A DNA stretch of 64,000 nt from positions 1-64,000 of the forward strand of contig NMRA01000473.1 of NCBI GenBank assembly GCA_002633005.1, in the 5' to 3' direction. Below are positions 21,013 to 33,900 of this stretch, one piece after another. This stretch comes from Phoronis australis. Lineage: Eukaryota > Phoronida > Phoronidae. Made by a program: the position numbers and the translations under genes. The notes below the pieces were generated by a model. That model was not told the DNA's origin, made no database searches, and saw only the letters and a list, made by a program, of their open reading frames with translations. Positions within the stretch are counted from its first letter, which is position 1; every line of letters starts with the position of its first letter.

Positions 21013-22680
21013 AGGAGAATGCCACCCGATTTAATCAGGCTTTTTTACCGTCTTAATCGGTCTATATCCACAACGCCTCGCATACGGTCGACCTTACCTT
21101 GTCTAGAGGTGTCGCGTTAACCTGTGAGGAAGGTGAGAAACGACGCTAGCGACGTCAGTGGTTCATATGCAGAGTGAATGCCACTATGTTGCGATGCGTC
21201 GTTCCCGCTGGTCCGAAATAAGCAGCTGCGAGGAAAGCGGGTATATCGTTTTTTTTTACTTCCTCGAGAGTCCGAAATGCTTAGGAAGTGGCTCATGGTA
21301 GTGAAGAATGAAATGTACGCTGCAAATAGCAAGTATGAGGCCGTGAAACATCTCCGTTCCTGTGGCCTGCAGACGTCCGATTGACAGTGCCTGACGAATG
21401 CCGGCTTACCAAGTAACCGTTGTATGAGCTTGTTCACGGCGCCTCTCTAGTATTTCTTCATCATTGTATTCCTGTTCGAATTGATAGCCTGTAAAACTTA
21501 ACGATCCACCTGCGAAGTCGGGACTGATGAGCTCTAGCTCGTCCTAAGTCGGGATTGCGAGTTGCTATGTTGGCGTTTATTACTGAGCGTTCTGTTTCAA
21601 AATGAATTATTCTCACCCTAACCAATACTTATATAAAACTGAAACAAAGTGTGTCTCATTAGATGCAATTTGTAATGCCTTTGGAGTGTTCGTGAGTGCA
21701 AATGATTTGAGAAGCCAGCAATGAATAAATCACTGCGTTACCGGCTTTAGGTACAATAAAACTAATGGACGGGACACCGAGGCCGTGTGAGCTCATGCTA
21801 ATTTAGTGTTTGCTGGCAGAAACTGTTGTGAAACAACTCGATTTCCATCCCACGGGCAGGTGTTAGGGGAATCTTTATTTACATTTACATTACTTAAATA
21901 GTGATTGTCAATGTATAACTTCTGCCCTGACGGTGCTGTGGCCAAAGCGGAACCTGAATTCGTGGCCCCCGACGAGTAAGTAGATTTGCAGTTTCGTGGC
22001 TAATTCACCAACATAATCACGTTCTCATTACTTTGGCTCACTAGTATAGTATTTTCTTGACTGGAAGTTAAGTTTCCACTGAACTTTGGCTGGTTCATGT
22101 TCCTGATGTCTGATCAGTTTCTGAGCCACTGGCCGGGATAACGAGTCAATCCGGCCGGCCGAGACGCCGGGGCCTGATCAGGCTCCGAGCCACTGGCCAG
22201 AATAACGAGCGTTTTGTGTTAAGAACTCAAAAAATCACAAATCTAAGCAACACAGATCTAGGTTCTCCTGTCTGTATCTCACGGAAAATAGTTCGAAATT
22301 ATCTCCGAACACACCCCAAACTCCTGCTACGAACCTTATTGGCCTGCCGAACTTTGTAGGCTACAATGTGTCCAAATACAAATAAATCCGTAAGAGCGAA
22401 ATAAAACAACACGTTTTTATAAGAACTCGGTGTATTTTTAAGGGTTTTACATCGAAGTTTGAGGATTTATTGGTGTTAAACGATGACTTCAAGCGATAAG
22501 ATGACACCAGTAACCCGTGCTGTGGACTGCTGAACAGACTGCGTGTGAAACCGATTACGTCATTGGATAATTTCAACACCTCCGTCTGCCGTCAGGTAAC
22601 GCAACCGTACGTGTCGTTTTGGAGTAGAACTACTCGATCTAAATTGAAACAAATTAGTTTTTTTTGGGTGGCATGCTCCT
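21013..22680 (-). mobile_element. Kolobok-like element, copy C (inverted)
   Basis: Reverse orientation to copies A and B. Flanked by TTAA (21009-21012 and 22681-22684), with termini AGGAGAATGCCACCC and GGGTGGCATGCTCCT. A THAP remnant lies on the plus strand at 21178-21384 and the P2X7-like piece on the minus strand near 21446-21572, keeping the facing arrangement. Confidence 0.8.
21178..21384 (+). pseudogene. THAP zinc-finger remnant (copy C)
   Basis: Encodes CCDASFPLVRN, a basic stretch, SEMLRKWLMVVKNEMYAANS, then KYEAVKHLRSCG. The Trp and the downstream Cys of the finger are visible, but the final Cys-His-Phe is damaged. Confidence 0.55.
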
Positions 22681-22699
22681 TTAAAAAGCTAGCTTAGAT

Positions 22700-23479
22700 T
22701 ATTTTCTCGTTACCCAAAAATTACTCTCGACATTATTCCGCGTATCGACCGAGACCGAAGTATTTATCCCATACGCTTCGAATTCCTGTTTCTTTCACTT
22801 TTCCGCAGATTTTCTAAATACTTCTCAGACTGATCACATCATATATGGTATGTACTTGCGCCGTTAGGTTGCAAGTTTTCTCCAATCAAAGAAACAGTTT
22901 TAAATATAACGATTTATTACTTGAAAGATAACAGAGAAAAAAACAACGGCAACTTAGCACTGAACATGTAACATTTGCTGAAAATATTTAAATAACATTT
23001 GATGTTATAGTTACCATGGAATCGCCGCCTGAGTTGCAGACGATTTAATATTTAGCAAATGAAAACTGAGACAGAACTGTCAAATAATTAACAATCCTGT
23101 TGAGGATGTTACGATTGAGACCTGATTGCATGTTGAGTGTTACTCATACTGTTGAAATTGCATTACTTTAAACTATTTTCTGAAAGTTTGATGATCGAAC
23201 CGGCTATCGACGTCGAGTCGACATTGATCTACCTTTTGTACCTTCCATGTCAGAGGTCGCTGTTGAAGTAGTGCGGGAGGTGAATACGGAAAGCATTATT
23301 ACATGGCCGTATTTCCCTCTACTGATTCAACGCGTATGGGATAAAATACCATACGTGACCTTGCAGAGGCAGTTTTGTGTTGTGAAGTTGATAACTTTTT
23401 TAAAATGGGGGACGCATTCATTACAAAACAGCTGAAGGAACCGACAATCTGTTCTAGAAAGTTTTAAGCCATTATTGTG
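22700..23479. other. No gene seen
   Basis: Unique-looking AT-rich sequence between copy C and the LINE fragment. No frame with a recognisable motif. Confidence 0.5.
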
Positions 23480-24415
23480 ATGCTGTTCAAATGTGTGACA
23501 AAAATTAAAATATTATTTACTCTCCCCTGGGGTATAATTCAAAGATTAAAATCGGTGGAAAATCTATTTTCTACAAGAACTGGTATGAAAGAAGAGTCTA
23601 TCATGTGTGTGTCTTGTTTAATGCTGAAGGTTCTTTTATGTCATACGAAGAACTCTGTAAGTTATAACTTTCAACTTCCAATACTAGAATTCTATGGATT
23701 AAGAAGTGCAACCTTAACAGTGTACAGGGGTCTTAAGAACAAACAATACCTTTTACCAAATTTTCTAAGATATATTTATAAAGTTTTGCATAACAAATCA
23801 CACCTTAGTACAGTCACTTCAGACAGCTTGTAAATATAAAAACGAGTGGTCATCTGAGATAAATAAAAACGTTATAAATGAAGTAAATTTTAGTGACCCT
23901 GATACATGATGGAGAAAAGTAAATAAACTCCCCAAAAGATACAAAATTGCGTTGGTATCAATACCGCTTAATTCACAGAATATTGCTAGCCAATAATTAT
24001 TTGCATCAAATTAAAATAAAAACAAGTGCTTTATGCTCTTTCTGTGATGAACATAGTGAAATTTTTCTCCATCTCTTTTGGGAATGTCGTCTTGTCTCCG
24101 GTTTCTGGCTCCTGTTTGCTGAATGGTTGAAACAAACATATGTAAATTTTCATGTGCAAAAACAAGTTTTTTGTTTTATGTGTTGTTCATACTAACAATA
24201 ATTACATATTTAGCCAAAAGTTTGTTAAAAAAATCTCAATTTCCAAATGTTCGTAAACTTTATTAAGTTACATCATGAAGAAAACACCGTACTTGTTGAC
24301 TAGTGATTTAATGTTATTATTTGTAAATGATGTATACTGTATTGTTTTATGTGACATGTAATTATCATGCTAGAGCAAAATAAAAATATTAAAGATAAAA
24401 AATAAATAAAAATAA
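23480..24415 (+). pseudogene. LINE ORF2 3' end with A-rich tail
   Basis: A first frame contains ILEFYGLRSATLTVYRGLKN. A second (from 23947) contains RWYQYRLIHRILLANNYL, then CSFCDEHSEIFLHLFWECRL, the zinc-knuckle region that ends L1/Tx1-type ORF2. An A-rich tail with AATAAA repeats runs to about 24415. Stops and a frame change show it is dead. It may belong to the same family as the endonuclease piece at 20860. Confidence 0.7.
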
Positions 24416-24451
24416 GACGTCAAGAAGGCGAGGAAGGATACATGTAGTAAC

Positions 24452-24782
24452 ACAGGCGGATTTAGGCGGGGGGGCAAGGCCTCTCCCCTTGGTTGCCGGA
24501 AAAAAATAAACCAGCCAGGTCGTGAGGAAATCTTGAGTTCATTAACTAATCCCGGTAATTAACATGCGGCTGAAACAAGATTTAACAATGTGTGCAGTTT
24601 CAGTTTGTGTGTGCGCGTGTGCGTGGCCCAGTTTCGTTGGTTTTTGTTAGTCGTGAACACCCTAAAAAATTTGAGTCCCCTCCCTTTGTTTTCGGCTGGG
24701 TGCGCCCACGCAATCGTGCTTTGCGCGGTTCCTCGAGACAAAATGTTGGGCCCCCCCTTATGATATCCTAGATACGCCACTG
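24452..24782. mobile_element. MITE-like repeat with GGCGGATCTAGG-type ends
   Basis: Left end CACAGGCGGATTTAGG and right end CCTAGATACGCCACTGT are imperfect inverted repeats. Related ends occur at 8611, 9027 and (inverted, about 150 bp long) 56499-56650. Non-coding. Confidence 0.6.
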
Positions 24783-25144
24783 TTGTAATAGGTGTCAAGT
24801 ATAGTCGTGAATTGGCGACACCCTAGAGAATTTCTTCAATTAGGAGGCATGGCATCAGGAAATGATTCCATTTTATGGATTAAACAAATGGCTGAAACAT
24901 GGATGACGTAGGTGGATGCAGTATAGCCAGATGATAGAGTGCATAGAGGACGGTGAAAGAGGAAACGGGGAAAACGTGGAATGTTACTGGTAGAGAGTCG
25001 CCGCATACATCCTGCACCATGACTCCAGAACGTGGTCACTGCATGTGGTCGCTGTCAACTGTTTGCTAGTGAAATCGTGGTGTTTTACTCCTTGGCGTTG
25101 CAATACTTACTTGCCCTGTGAGTAAACCCATACGAAAATATTCA

Positions 25145-25972
25145 ATTCCTATAGGATCCTATAGGAATTCCTAGAGAAATTCCTATAAGAATTCCTACAG
25201 GAATATCGATTTCCTATAGGATTCCTGTAGGATCAAGATATCCTATAGGGATTCCTATTGAAAAAATCCTATATGAATTTAATCACAAATCTGCTTTCTA
25301 AGCATTTTAACAAACAAATAGCCTAAGAGTATATACTAAAATATCGATTTGTTTTTATCTAATTTCAGCTCTTCCGAGTCATTAATTTTTGTAAATTTTA
25401 ATATTCAGGCGAGTCTTAATATATGTATGTTAATTGCTTCTATTGAACTTCCTATGGAATCCTATTGAACTGTCTACTGGATATATTCAAGTCTTATACG
25501 AATTCCTATAGGGTTTCTCATAAGATATCCTAAAGGATTTCTATAGGCTTTCCTATTGGATGCTTTAGGAAATATTCTAGGATCCTATTGGATTTCCCAT
25601 AGGAATCCTATAGGATGTCCTACAAAAATCCTATAGGAAATCGTAAAGGATCCAATAGGAAATCCTATAGAAAGTTCCTATAGGATTCCTTAAGAAATTC
25701 TATAGGATTCCTGTAGGAAATCCTATACGATCCAATAGGAAATCCGATAGGACTCCTATAGGTAACCCTATAGAAAAGTCCTATAGGAAATCCTATTGGA
25801 TTCCTGTAGGAAATCCTATAGGATCCAATAGGAAATCCTGCAGGATTTCCTATAGGATCCTATAGTATTTCCTATAGGAGTCCTATAGGATTTCCTATAG
25901 GAAGTCGTTTCCTATAGAAAATCCTATAGAATTCCAATAAGATTTCCTATTGGATTCCTATAGGGATTTTTC
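25145..25972. repeat. Array of TCCTATAGGA palindromes
   Basis: Dozens of variants of the perfect palindrome TCCTATAGGA, spaced about 10-14 bp with A/T-rich links, plus BamHI-like GGATCC junctions. The stretch 25270-25440 has almost none, splitting the array in two. Both strands read the same, so it can fold into many alternative hairpins. Confidence 0.95.
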
Positions 25973-26835
25973 GTAAGGGAAAGGACTTGGATTGTTGTTT
26001 GATTTGCCATTGTCTTAGAGGAGGTTGTCCCGTGTCTCCCCCTAAATCTACTTATGTTATTCGCCAATGTTTCCCCGCTGAGATTGGTCACAACAAATTG
26101 CTTGAAACTTTCTTGGCGGAGAAACTGCACTGACACTCTTAAACAGGCCTAATATTCGATAAACAGACTAAACTACAATATTAAAAGTGGTTCTCTGCAA
26201 CTGAAACAGAATTCAACCTGCTTACCACCTTTTCTTAGGGTTTGTTGTAAAGGTTTTTAATTTCTGTTGATATCGAAGCATTTTCTTTTAGTTTCAAATT
26301 TCAAAAATCGATCTGTCGAGTGCTCGCCACTAAGTCGATTTTTCTCCCGCAAGACAAAACACATCTCCTTATTTGGTATGGCAAGACATATAGACACAGC
26401 ACATTTCCCATATATGGAAAATGTGACCTCTGACCTCAAACGAACTCAAGCAACTGACTGGTGAGTGCAAAAGGGAGATCTAGAACCTCTGTAACAGTTT
26501 TCCCTTCAGTTATTTCAAAAATCGTGATTTTTTCTGGAAATTTCCTCACAAGGAAAGAGAATTACTGTGTACTAGAGGTTGTGAGATAGTACTTTCATCA
26601 CGAATTGCCTAAAATATATTTTTGATGAGCTTTCGCGTTCCACGCCACTTTAATGGGTGTGTAGTCTGAAGCAAAAGTGATCAGCCTGTCAGTTCTCCAA
26701 TCTAGAAGTTATATTAAGGAATATCAACGAAATGAGAAGACTTTTTACACTAACAGGCTTAAATCAAAAATTAATATTGACCGCGTGCAGGATTAATTAG
26801 CGCTCCCTTAAAATGATAAAGCTTACACAGGTGAA

Positions 26836-27320
26836 ATGAAATTCATGACAGCGTTTTCCCGTTCAGTGACTTAACCAGACGTAGGGCCGGGGTGGTGAGC
26901 GTGTGATAACATCTAGCTTTTTTGATAACTGCCAAGCACAATCTTTCTTCTGTTATGACAACAGGCATGCCAATTAACTACCAGGTTTATTGCAGACTAC
27001 GTGTGAACACAGTCAAACTCAGAGTGAATTGGTGTATTCAGAAACAATAGATTGTCCTAACTTTGGTTGCATTTGGCATTCAAGAACTAAACATGATCAG
27101 AAATGCTATTATAACAACACAGCCAAGTCAGGGTAAATAGGATCTTATTGAAGATTAGAGCAATTATCGAACAAAAGAGAGCTGGCCCTCCAACCATAAA
27201 TGCCAGAATGGAGTTAGTCATGAAAGACATTGGCTACAGGCGTAAACTTTTTAACTTGTTGTTGGGCTATAGAATCAAACAAGTAGGGAGCAACGGGAAA
27301 ACGCCGTAATGTGTTATTTT
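26836..27320 (+). repeat. Dispersed repeat, copy 1 (possible LTR-element interior)
   Basis: From TTCATGACAGCGTTTTCCC to GGGAGCAACGGGAAAACGCC. Repeated at 49093-49612, where it is next to an LTR-like sequence. No intact frame. Confidence 0.8.
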
Positions 27321-27912
27321 GAGCCAACTGTTGTACCCCTACCAGGTAATTATGGCAAAATTATTCACTTGAAATGCAGTTTCATAACACACACCAGTTA
27401 TCAAAACGCCATACAAGAATGAGCTAAACAAAAAACGTACACCTGTAGCTATCTTTGTAGACAGATGCATATATTTACAGCCGAGGTAACACAGGTCCTC
27501 AGACAAAAGTAAGAGGCTTGACTAAAATTCATACAACCAACAGTTGACATTTAGCAATAAATTACACCCATGCATGCACGCATACACACACACCTTAGCC
27601 AAGACAATTTATGATCACCTCTTGCACACATTTTCTAAGGAGTGGGGATAAATGTCCATGCTGCTGCATGCCCACAAAACTTGGCAAGTATCCACAGAGA
27701 AGGGAAGTGAAACAGGGAGACCGAGGGAGGCTTGTAGTGTTTCATTTCGGTTAACCTTTGGGGGTTCCTCATAGTCTCATGCTTTGAAGGTTACATATAG
27801 CGCTTTGCTTCAGTATCACAAGAGAGTTTGGGGTTATCCACGAGGGATTATCCAGTAGTTCCGTGATCCAAGATCATAGTCAAGGTGTGGTAGGGGTAGA
27901 TCCGGATTAATG

Positions 27913-27930
27913 TTATGTGTCATGGCGATT
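27913..27930 (-). CDS. CATSPER1: CatSper1 probable terminal exon
   Basis: A strong acceptor (GCATTTTTGTTACAG) in the correct phase gives NRHDT and TAA. This is short, so it rests on the acceptor and phase alone. Confidence 0.4.
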   Translation of the reverse strand, partial: NRHDT

Positions 27931-30900
27931 CTGTAACAAAAATGCCAGGAAATAGCCATGGACAAGAAACACACTTCGTTTATGGTTCTTGTGCGCTTGT
28001 AAACTTTTAAAAGTAAAATGAACAAAAACTGTTCTTCATAATCATTTATGTTTTCTGTCTCACGGCATGGGCGGCGCAGCACTGAAAAAAATTGGGGCTA
28101 TAGCCCCCCCAACTACCCTGTGGTGCACTGCCCATAGACCATGGGCGGCGGCGCACTGAAAAAAAATCGTGGTCTATAGCCCCCCAGCCCCCTATGGTGT
28201 GCTGCCCATGCAAGGTGATTGAACTTTCAACATTGAATTTTCAAAAGCCGCTTTACACACGATTTAGAAATCACATTCAAGCCAGTTACCAGCAAATATT
28301 CAGAAATATTGATCCAAATCCTTACCAATACATTTATGATTCTGATAAACAAACATTGCAATGTTACAAAAATTGGTTCCCAGCATAAGAATATTGAATA
28401 ACTTACATTATCAACACACAAGTCAACTATAGCACGGATTGTCTCATACTCGTTCTTGTACAAGGAATGGTTGTATTCAAGTGACGTCAATATTTGGAAG
28501 TAGTATGTAATCACATCCAGTTCCCTAAATATAAAACGTTGGTCAAAGCTGTACAGTGGTAACATGTTGCAAACAGCAGTCACCCCAAATGATTGCACTC
28601 TGTTGACTATATTCAGCACATTAAGGTAACATGTTGCAAACAGAAGTCACCCCAAATGAATGCAGTCAGTTGACTACATTCAGCACATTAAGGTAACATG
28701 TTGCAAACAGCAGTCACCCCAAATGATTGCACTCAGTTGACTATATTCAGCACATTAAGGGACGTCATCAGTTCAACTAAAATGTGAAAATCAGTTCGAC
28801 ATGTAGCGAGGATTTTTTGTGAAAACCCAGTCTTTGTAACAGTTTTTGACGTATTAGAAAATGACCACTATTAAAATTTTTTCAAAATAGGAAATTTTGC
28901 TTTAATGAACATACAGAGCATGATATAGCTTCAACATTTCACTCTATAACTTTGAAAACAAGATCCAGATGGTCAAACTCAACAGACAAATGGAGATGTC
29001 CCACCTACATTTCGGTAAAAATACGAAGCATGAAGGTTCATTTAATTGATGAGATATCTCACAAGCAATAATTTATCGGAAGAAGTTTTATGCTTCTCAT
29101 CATGACCTTGAATAAAAGGTCAATGTTGACAAATTCAAGTAGTGCCTGAAAACTTCCTGCCTACATCGTGGGAGAATTTGAAAAAGAACAACTACTTCTT
29201 TCTTGAAACATCAATCCAATATTTTCCAAGTAAATAATTTTCTCATTCAAACCTTCAAAATTAAGTCAAGGTCACTAAAAATGCCTTGCAACTGGAGATG
29301 CCTCACCTACACCTCAGTAAAGAGCATGCATCAAAGTCTAAACTCCTCAGATTCCTTCTTGAGATATCGCATGAACATTTTTCCAAAGTCAAAACTCAAT
29401 TTTCTCGCTGTGACTTTCAAAATGAGGTCAGGGTTAGAGAAAGTGGAGTTGCTCCACTTAAACTTCATTATAAAATTTGAACATAATCTAAAGCTTCCTT
29501 TTGACATATATATTCTCAATATGACCTAGAAAATGATGTCAGTCATCAAAATCAATTTGCCACTTGGAAGTCGCTCACATACACTTCAGTAGAAATATTA
29601 AGCAAAACCTAAAGCTGCTTTCTAGAGATATTGTGCCAACTACATTGTGTGACAGTGGGCGACATCAATAAAAACGTCTTACGTACGCCTGCTTTAAGTG
29701 CGGGTAATACTCCTGAATTGGCCTTCTTGGAAACACAATGCGTTCTTGATCCAGACTCTCATATGAGACTGAAAAATAATTGTGCACAATGCTGTTATTG
29801 CCAGTGGCCATAGCGCTCTCAGTCAGATGTTATTGTTAGGGTACTTAAAATGACTACAATCATAAGATAAAAAACCAACAGAGTGTTTAAGCCAAATCCA
29901 ACTGCTGTTTGTAACCAAAAAAGACAACTTTTCACCAGTCTTAAGGATATGTACCACATCATCCACTGGTCTGTGTATTGCATGCTGGCAGCACAGTAAG
30001 GATATATACCACCTCATCCACTTGTCAGTGTATTGCATGCTGGCAGCACAGTAAGGACATGTACCACCTCATCCACTTGTCAGTGTATTGCATGCTGGCA
30101 GCACAGTAAGGACATGTACCACCTCATCCACTTGTCAGTGTATTGCATGCTGGCAGCACAGTAAGGATATGTACCACCTCATCCACTAATCTGTGTATTG
30201 CATGCTGGCAGCACAGTAAGGATATGTAGGACCTCATTCACCTATCTGTGGATTGCATGCTGGCAGCACAGTAAGGACATGTACCACCTCATCCACTAAT
30301 CTGTGTATTGCATGCTGGCAGCACAGTAAGGATATGTAGGACCTCATTCACCTATCTGTATATTGCATGCTGGCAGCACACTAAGGATATTTACCACGTC
30401 ATCCACTTGTCAGTGTATTTAGCCAAATACCAACAAACTGTAAATTTTAATTCTGAACTTTATATTTTGTGAAAGTAGAAAGCGTGTAGAAATTGATTTT
30501 TGACTTTTTATCAATCTGCTATTAATAGGGTTACATGACTGTTTTTTATTAATAAATTTAGCCAAAAACAATTCAAATGTACATCCATAGAAAAACAATG
30601 GTGTCAATTACGAAATGTAACAAAATCCCAAAAATGCTTTTTATGAAATTATATCATTTTCGTTTGACAGCACTTTTGAATTCTTGCATAAAAACCACAG
30701 AATACCCATTTGAATAGGTCCTAATGCAAAAGTGTAAAATGCGAAAAAACAATTCCCAACAGAGTTTTTTGAGAATGATGCATGAACATTTCACATGATA
30801 CCAAGCGACCTTTTCTGAGATGTGATGCTCCAAAGTTTGCCATCTTAAACTGAGCTTTATTTGTTACACTCCCGTGCTGTGGGTTGAGTTTCCACGATCA

Positions 30901-33900
30901 GGAACTCTGGTTACAGCTGTGTTATTAAAAGTTTGACAACTGATAGCAAGGGGAGAAATTTGGCAAACCAATGTTGACATAGTCCATCTCTAAGAAACAA
31001 TAAATAAATCTACTACTGGACTTACGTATGTAGAAATGGCTACGTTGCGTCCTCCTCTCGAGGACTTCATCAGGCCACTGAGTTGTCACGTGACTTGTCA
31101 TGTGATCCGTCGTGTAGTTTCCGCGGGATTCTCTTCAGCGCCCTATCCCATGTCCTAGGTAAGTGAAACCGCAGCCCTCCCTGTCTATTGAGGCTAGGAT
31201 TCTCGATTCTCTCGTAGATAGCTTCTTTGACCCCACTCCGAAACCAATTCTCTTCTCTATCCAGGATCTTCACATCTTCCATGGCGAAAGAGTGGTCCGC
31301 GGAAGCCATGTGAGAAAAAACTGCAGAATCATAGCAGTCCCCATAACTGGACCTCCGATGCTGGTTGAAACGACTTTTCAGGGCTTGCTTGATTTCCCCA
31401 ATGTATGCTGCTCCACACCCCAGTTCCGAGCATGAAATGTCATACACCACATTTGATGTTTTCTCTTTGCTGGTTTTGTCTTTCACATTTAACAATTGAC
31501 TCCTTATGGTGTTAACTCTTTCGCCATGGAAGATGTGAAGAACCTGGATAGAGAAGAGAACTGGTTTCGGAGAGGGGTCAAAGAAGCTATCTACGAGAGA
31601 ATCGAGAATCCTAGCCTCGATAGACAGGGGGGGCTGCGGTTTCACTTACCTAGGACATGGGATAGGGCGCTGAAGAGAATCCCGCGGAAACTACACGACG
31701 GATCACATGACAAGTCACGTGACAACTCAGTGGCCTGATGAAGTCCTCAAGAGGAGGACGCAACGTAGCCATCTCTACATACGTAAGTCCAGTAGTAGAT
31801 TTATTTATTGTTTCTTATATTGCCCAACTGGATGACTGAAAACATTCATCGTATAGTCCATCTCTCTCATTGTCTGCATTCATCTGATAGTGTTTTTACG
31901 AAATTCTATCATCAAAAAACTTTGAACGGAGAAAACGGTTGACTTGCAGAAAATTAAGCTTAACTTAAAAGTTCTGATTCCTCTGTGTGTCTTTTAGCTC
32001 TGAACCGCCTACTAACACACCATTGCACACCAACAAAATAGGCTTTATTGTCACGTTTAATCGAACGTGATTCTAGATATCAGATCGTGATATTGCAAAT
32101 TTCTTGGTTTTAACACTCCAGGAGAATGGTATATAATGCAAGTCTGTGAGGCCTTACATCTATTACCTTGGCACCACAAACCTAAGACTGAGTAAGCATA
32201 ATAATAATAAGTCAACATGTAACATTGCATGGCACAGAGTAAGTGTACGTAACTAACCGAAAAACCACCGGCTTTTATGTGCCCTTCATTGTACCATGCA
32301 AATTCAACATCATAATTGTAAACATTTAGTGTCACTGCACATATTAAAGGAGAATGCCACCCCATTTAATTATTCTTTTTTACTGTCTTAATTGGTCTAT
32401 ATCCACATCACCTCCTATACGGTCGATCTTACTCGCCGAGAGGTGTTGCGTTAACCTGTGAGGATTGAGAAACGATGCAGAAACGTCGGTGGTTCTTCTG
32501 CAGAGTGAGTGCCGCTATGGTGTGGTGTACCCTTCCTGCTTGTGCAAACTAAGAAGCTGTGACAAAAGTGGGTATATCATTTTCTCGAGCTAGCCCATAA
32601 TGGTTCGGAAGTGGCTCACGGTAGTGAAAAATGAAAAGTACGCCATTAATACCAAGTATGAGGCTGTGAAACTTCTCCGTGTCTGTCAGTGGCCTGCATT
32701 TCGTCGGATCAGTTGTTGATCAGTTTTTGATTATGGAGAATTGTAGTTGGCCATGAAAACATAAACAATTACAATTAATTCAAGGTGTGAGAACATACAG
32801 TTTTATATAACCTGTTTGATGACTGACTCGTTCGTGAGGCTTTTGTTTGGTCTTGGTGTAGGATATTTTCGCCAGTTCTTTTTCTCAGCCCTCTAAAAAC
32901 GTCGCAAGCACATCTCTGTTTAGATGCAGTGCAAATTCAGGATGGTTCGTGAGACATATTTACGCTTCTCCAAGAAGGCATTCCACCTGCGGAATTTCGT
33001 GGCACGGCAAACGCAAGCCTCAGTGGTTTCCATTATCATGCAGTTAGTGGCTGACACCACCGACTACTCATTCAAATGGTTTTTGGAACTATCCATATGT
33101 TCCGTTGTCTGTGTATGTTCACTGTGCCTCTCTATTATTTCTTGATCAGAGTATTCCGGTTAGAACTGATAGCCTGTGAAACCTAACGATAGAACTGTGA
33201 AGTCTTCATCGGATAAGACTCATCTAAGTCGGGACTGCGAGTTGCCACGTTGACGTTTACTATTATGCGTTCTGTTTTAAAATGAATTATTTTCACCGTA
33301 ACCAATGCCTGTGTAAAACTGAAACAAAGTGTGTCTCATGTAATGCCTTGGAGTGTTCATGAGTGCAAACGTTTTGAGAAACCAGCAATGAATAAATCAC
33401 TGCGTTATCGGTTTTAAATGCAATAAACTAATTGACCAGGCACCAAGGCCGTATGAGTGCATTCTAGCATGCTAATTCAGTGTTTGCTGACAGAAAGCTG
33501 TTGTGAAACAATAACTCGATTTTATATCTTATGGTCAGATGTTAGGGGAATCTTTATTTAGATATTCATATTTCACTCGTTAAATATATTTATGTGAGCA
33601 CATGGACCCGTCTTACTCCTTTTCCCCTCATCTAGGTCTATTCCATTATTCCCTTGTGTAGGACTACTCGTTGTTTTCCCAGCCTTCACATTGGTCTGTT
33701 GTTATCACGTGCCTTGAGTTTGGTCAGCTCTTGGCTCTTATAGGCTGATTGTCACGTGTCTTTAGGGGCGTTTTTCTTTGTTATTGTAACCTCGCTTTCA
33801 GTTCACTTTGTTCCGGCCACATTGTTGTACGTCAAAAACTCATTCATTTTCCCACCCTCTTCCTCCCAGTTTTCGTCATTCTCTCGTACTTCCACGTGGC

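Larger units (their letters stand above)
30992..31852 (-). mobile_element. Penelope-like retroelement, 5'-truncated with inverted terminal copy
   Basis: 861 bp between two copies of ATAGTCCATCTCT (30979-30991 and 31853-31865), the target-site duplication. The minus strand holds the GIY-YIG endonuclease end of a Penelope-like polyprotein (31517-31070). About 305 bp (30992-31293) recur inverted at about 31518-31817, making a palindrome with a 224-base loop. A further 35 bases (31818-31852) beyond the inverted copy resemble the short terminal extension reported for Penelope elements. The reverse transcriptase is absent. Confidence 0.85.
30880..32140. repeat. Host repeat split by the Penelope-like element
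   Basis: The flanks 30880-30991 and 31853-32140 together resemble 35925-36395 (for example TTTGGCAAACCAATGTTGACATAG... and TTCTTGGTTTT...). The second copy lacks the element and so shows the empty site. Confidence 0.65.

Noticed and set aside
25145-25972. CRISPR array
   Set aside because: No constant repeat/spacer period, eukaryotic context, and the motif is a short palindrome without unique spacers.
29203-29529. 108-codon plus-strand frame and its antisense
   Set aside because: Made of diverged intronic repeats within CatSper1; no recognisable protein family.
32247-32345. Minus-strand exon-like piece (LNVYNYDVEFAWYNEGHIKA) with AG and GT borders
   Set aside because: It breaks the phase between the accepted CatSper1 exons and has no similarity to the channel C terminus; it lies at the edge of a transposon.
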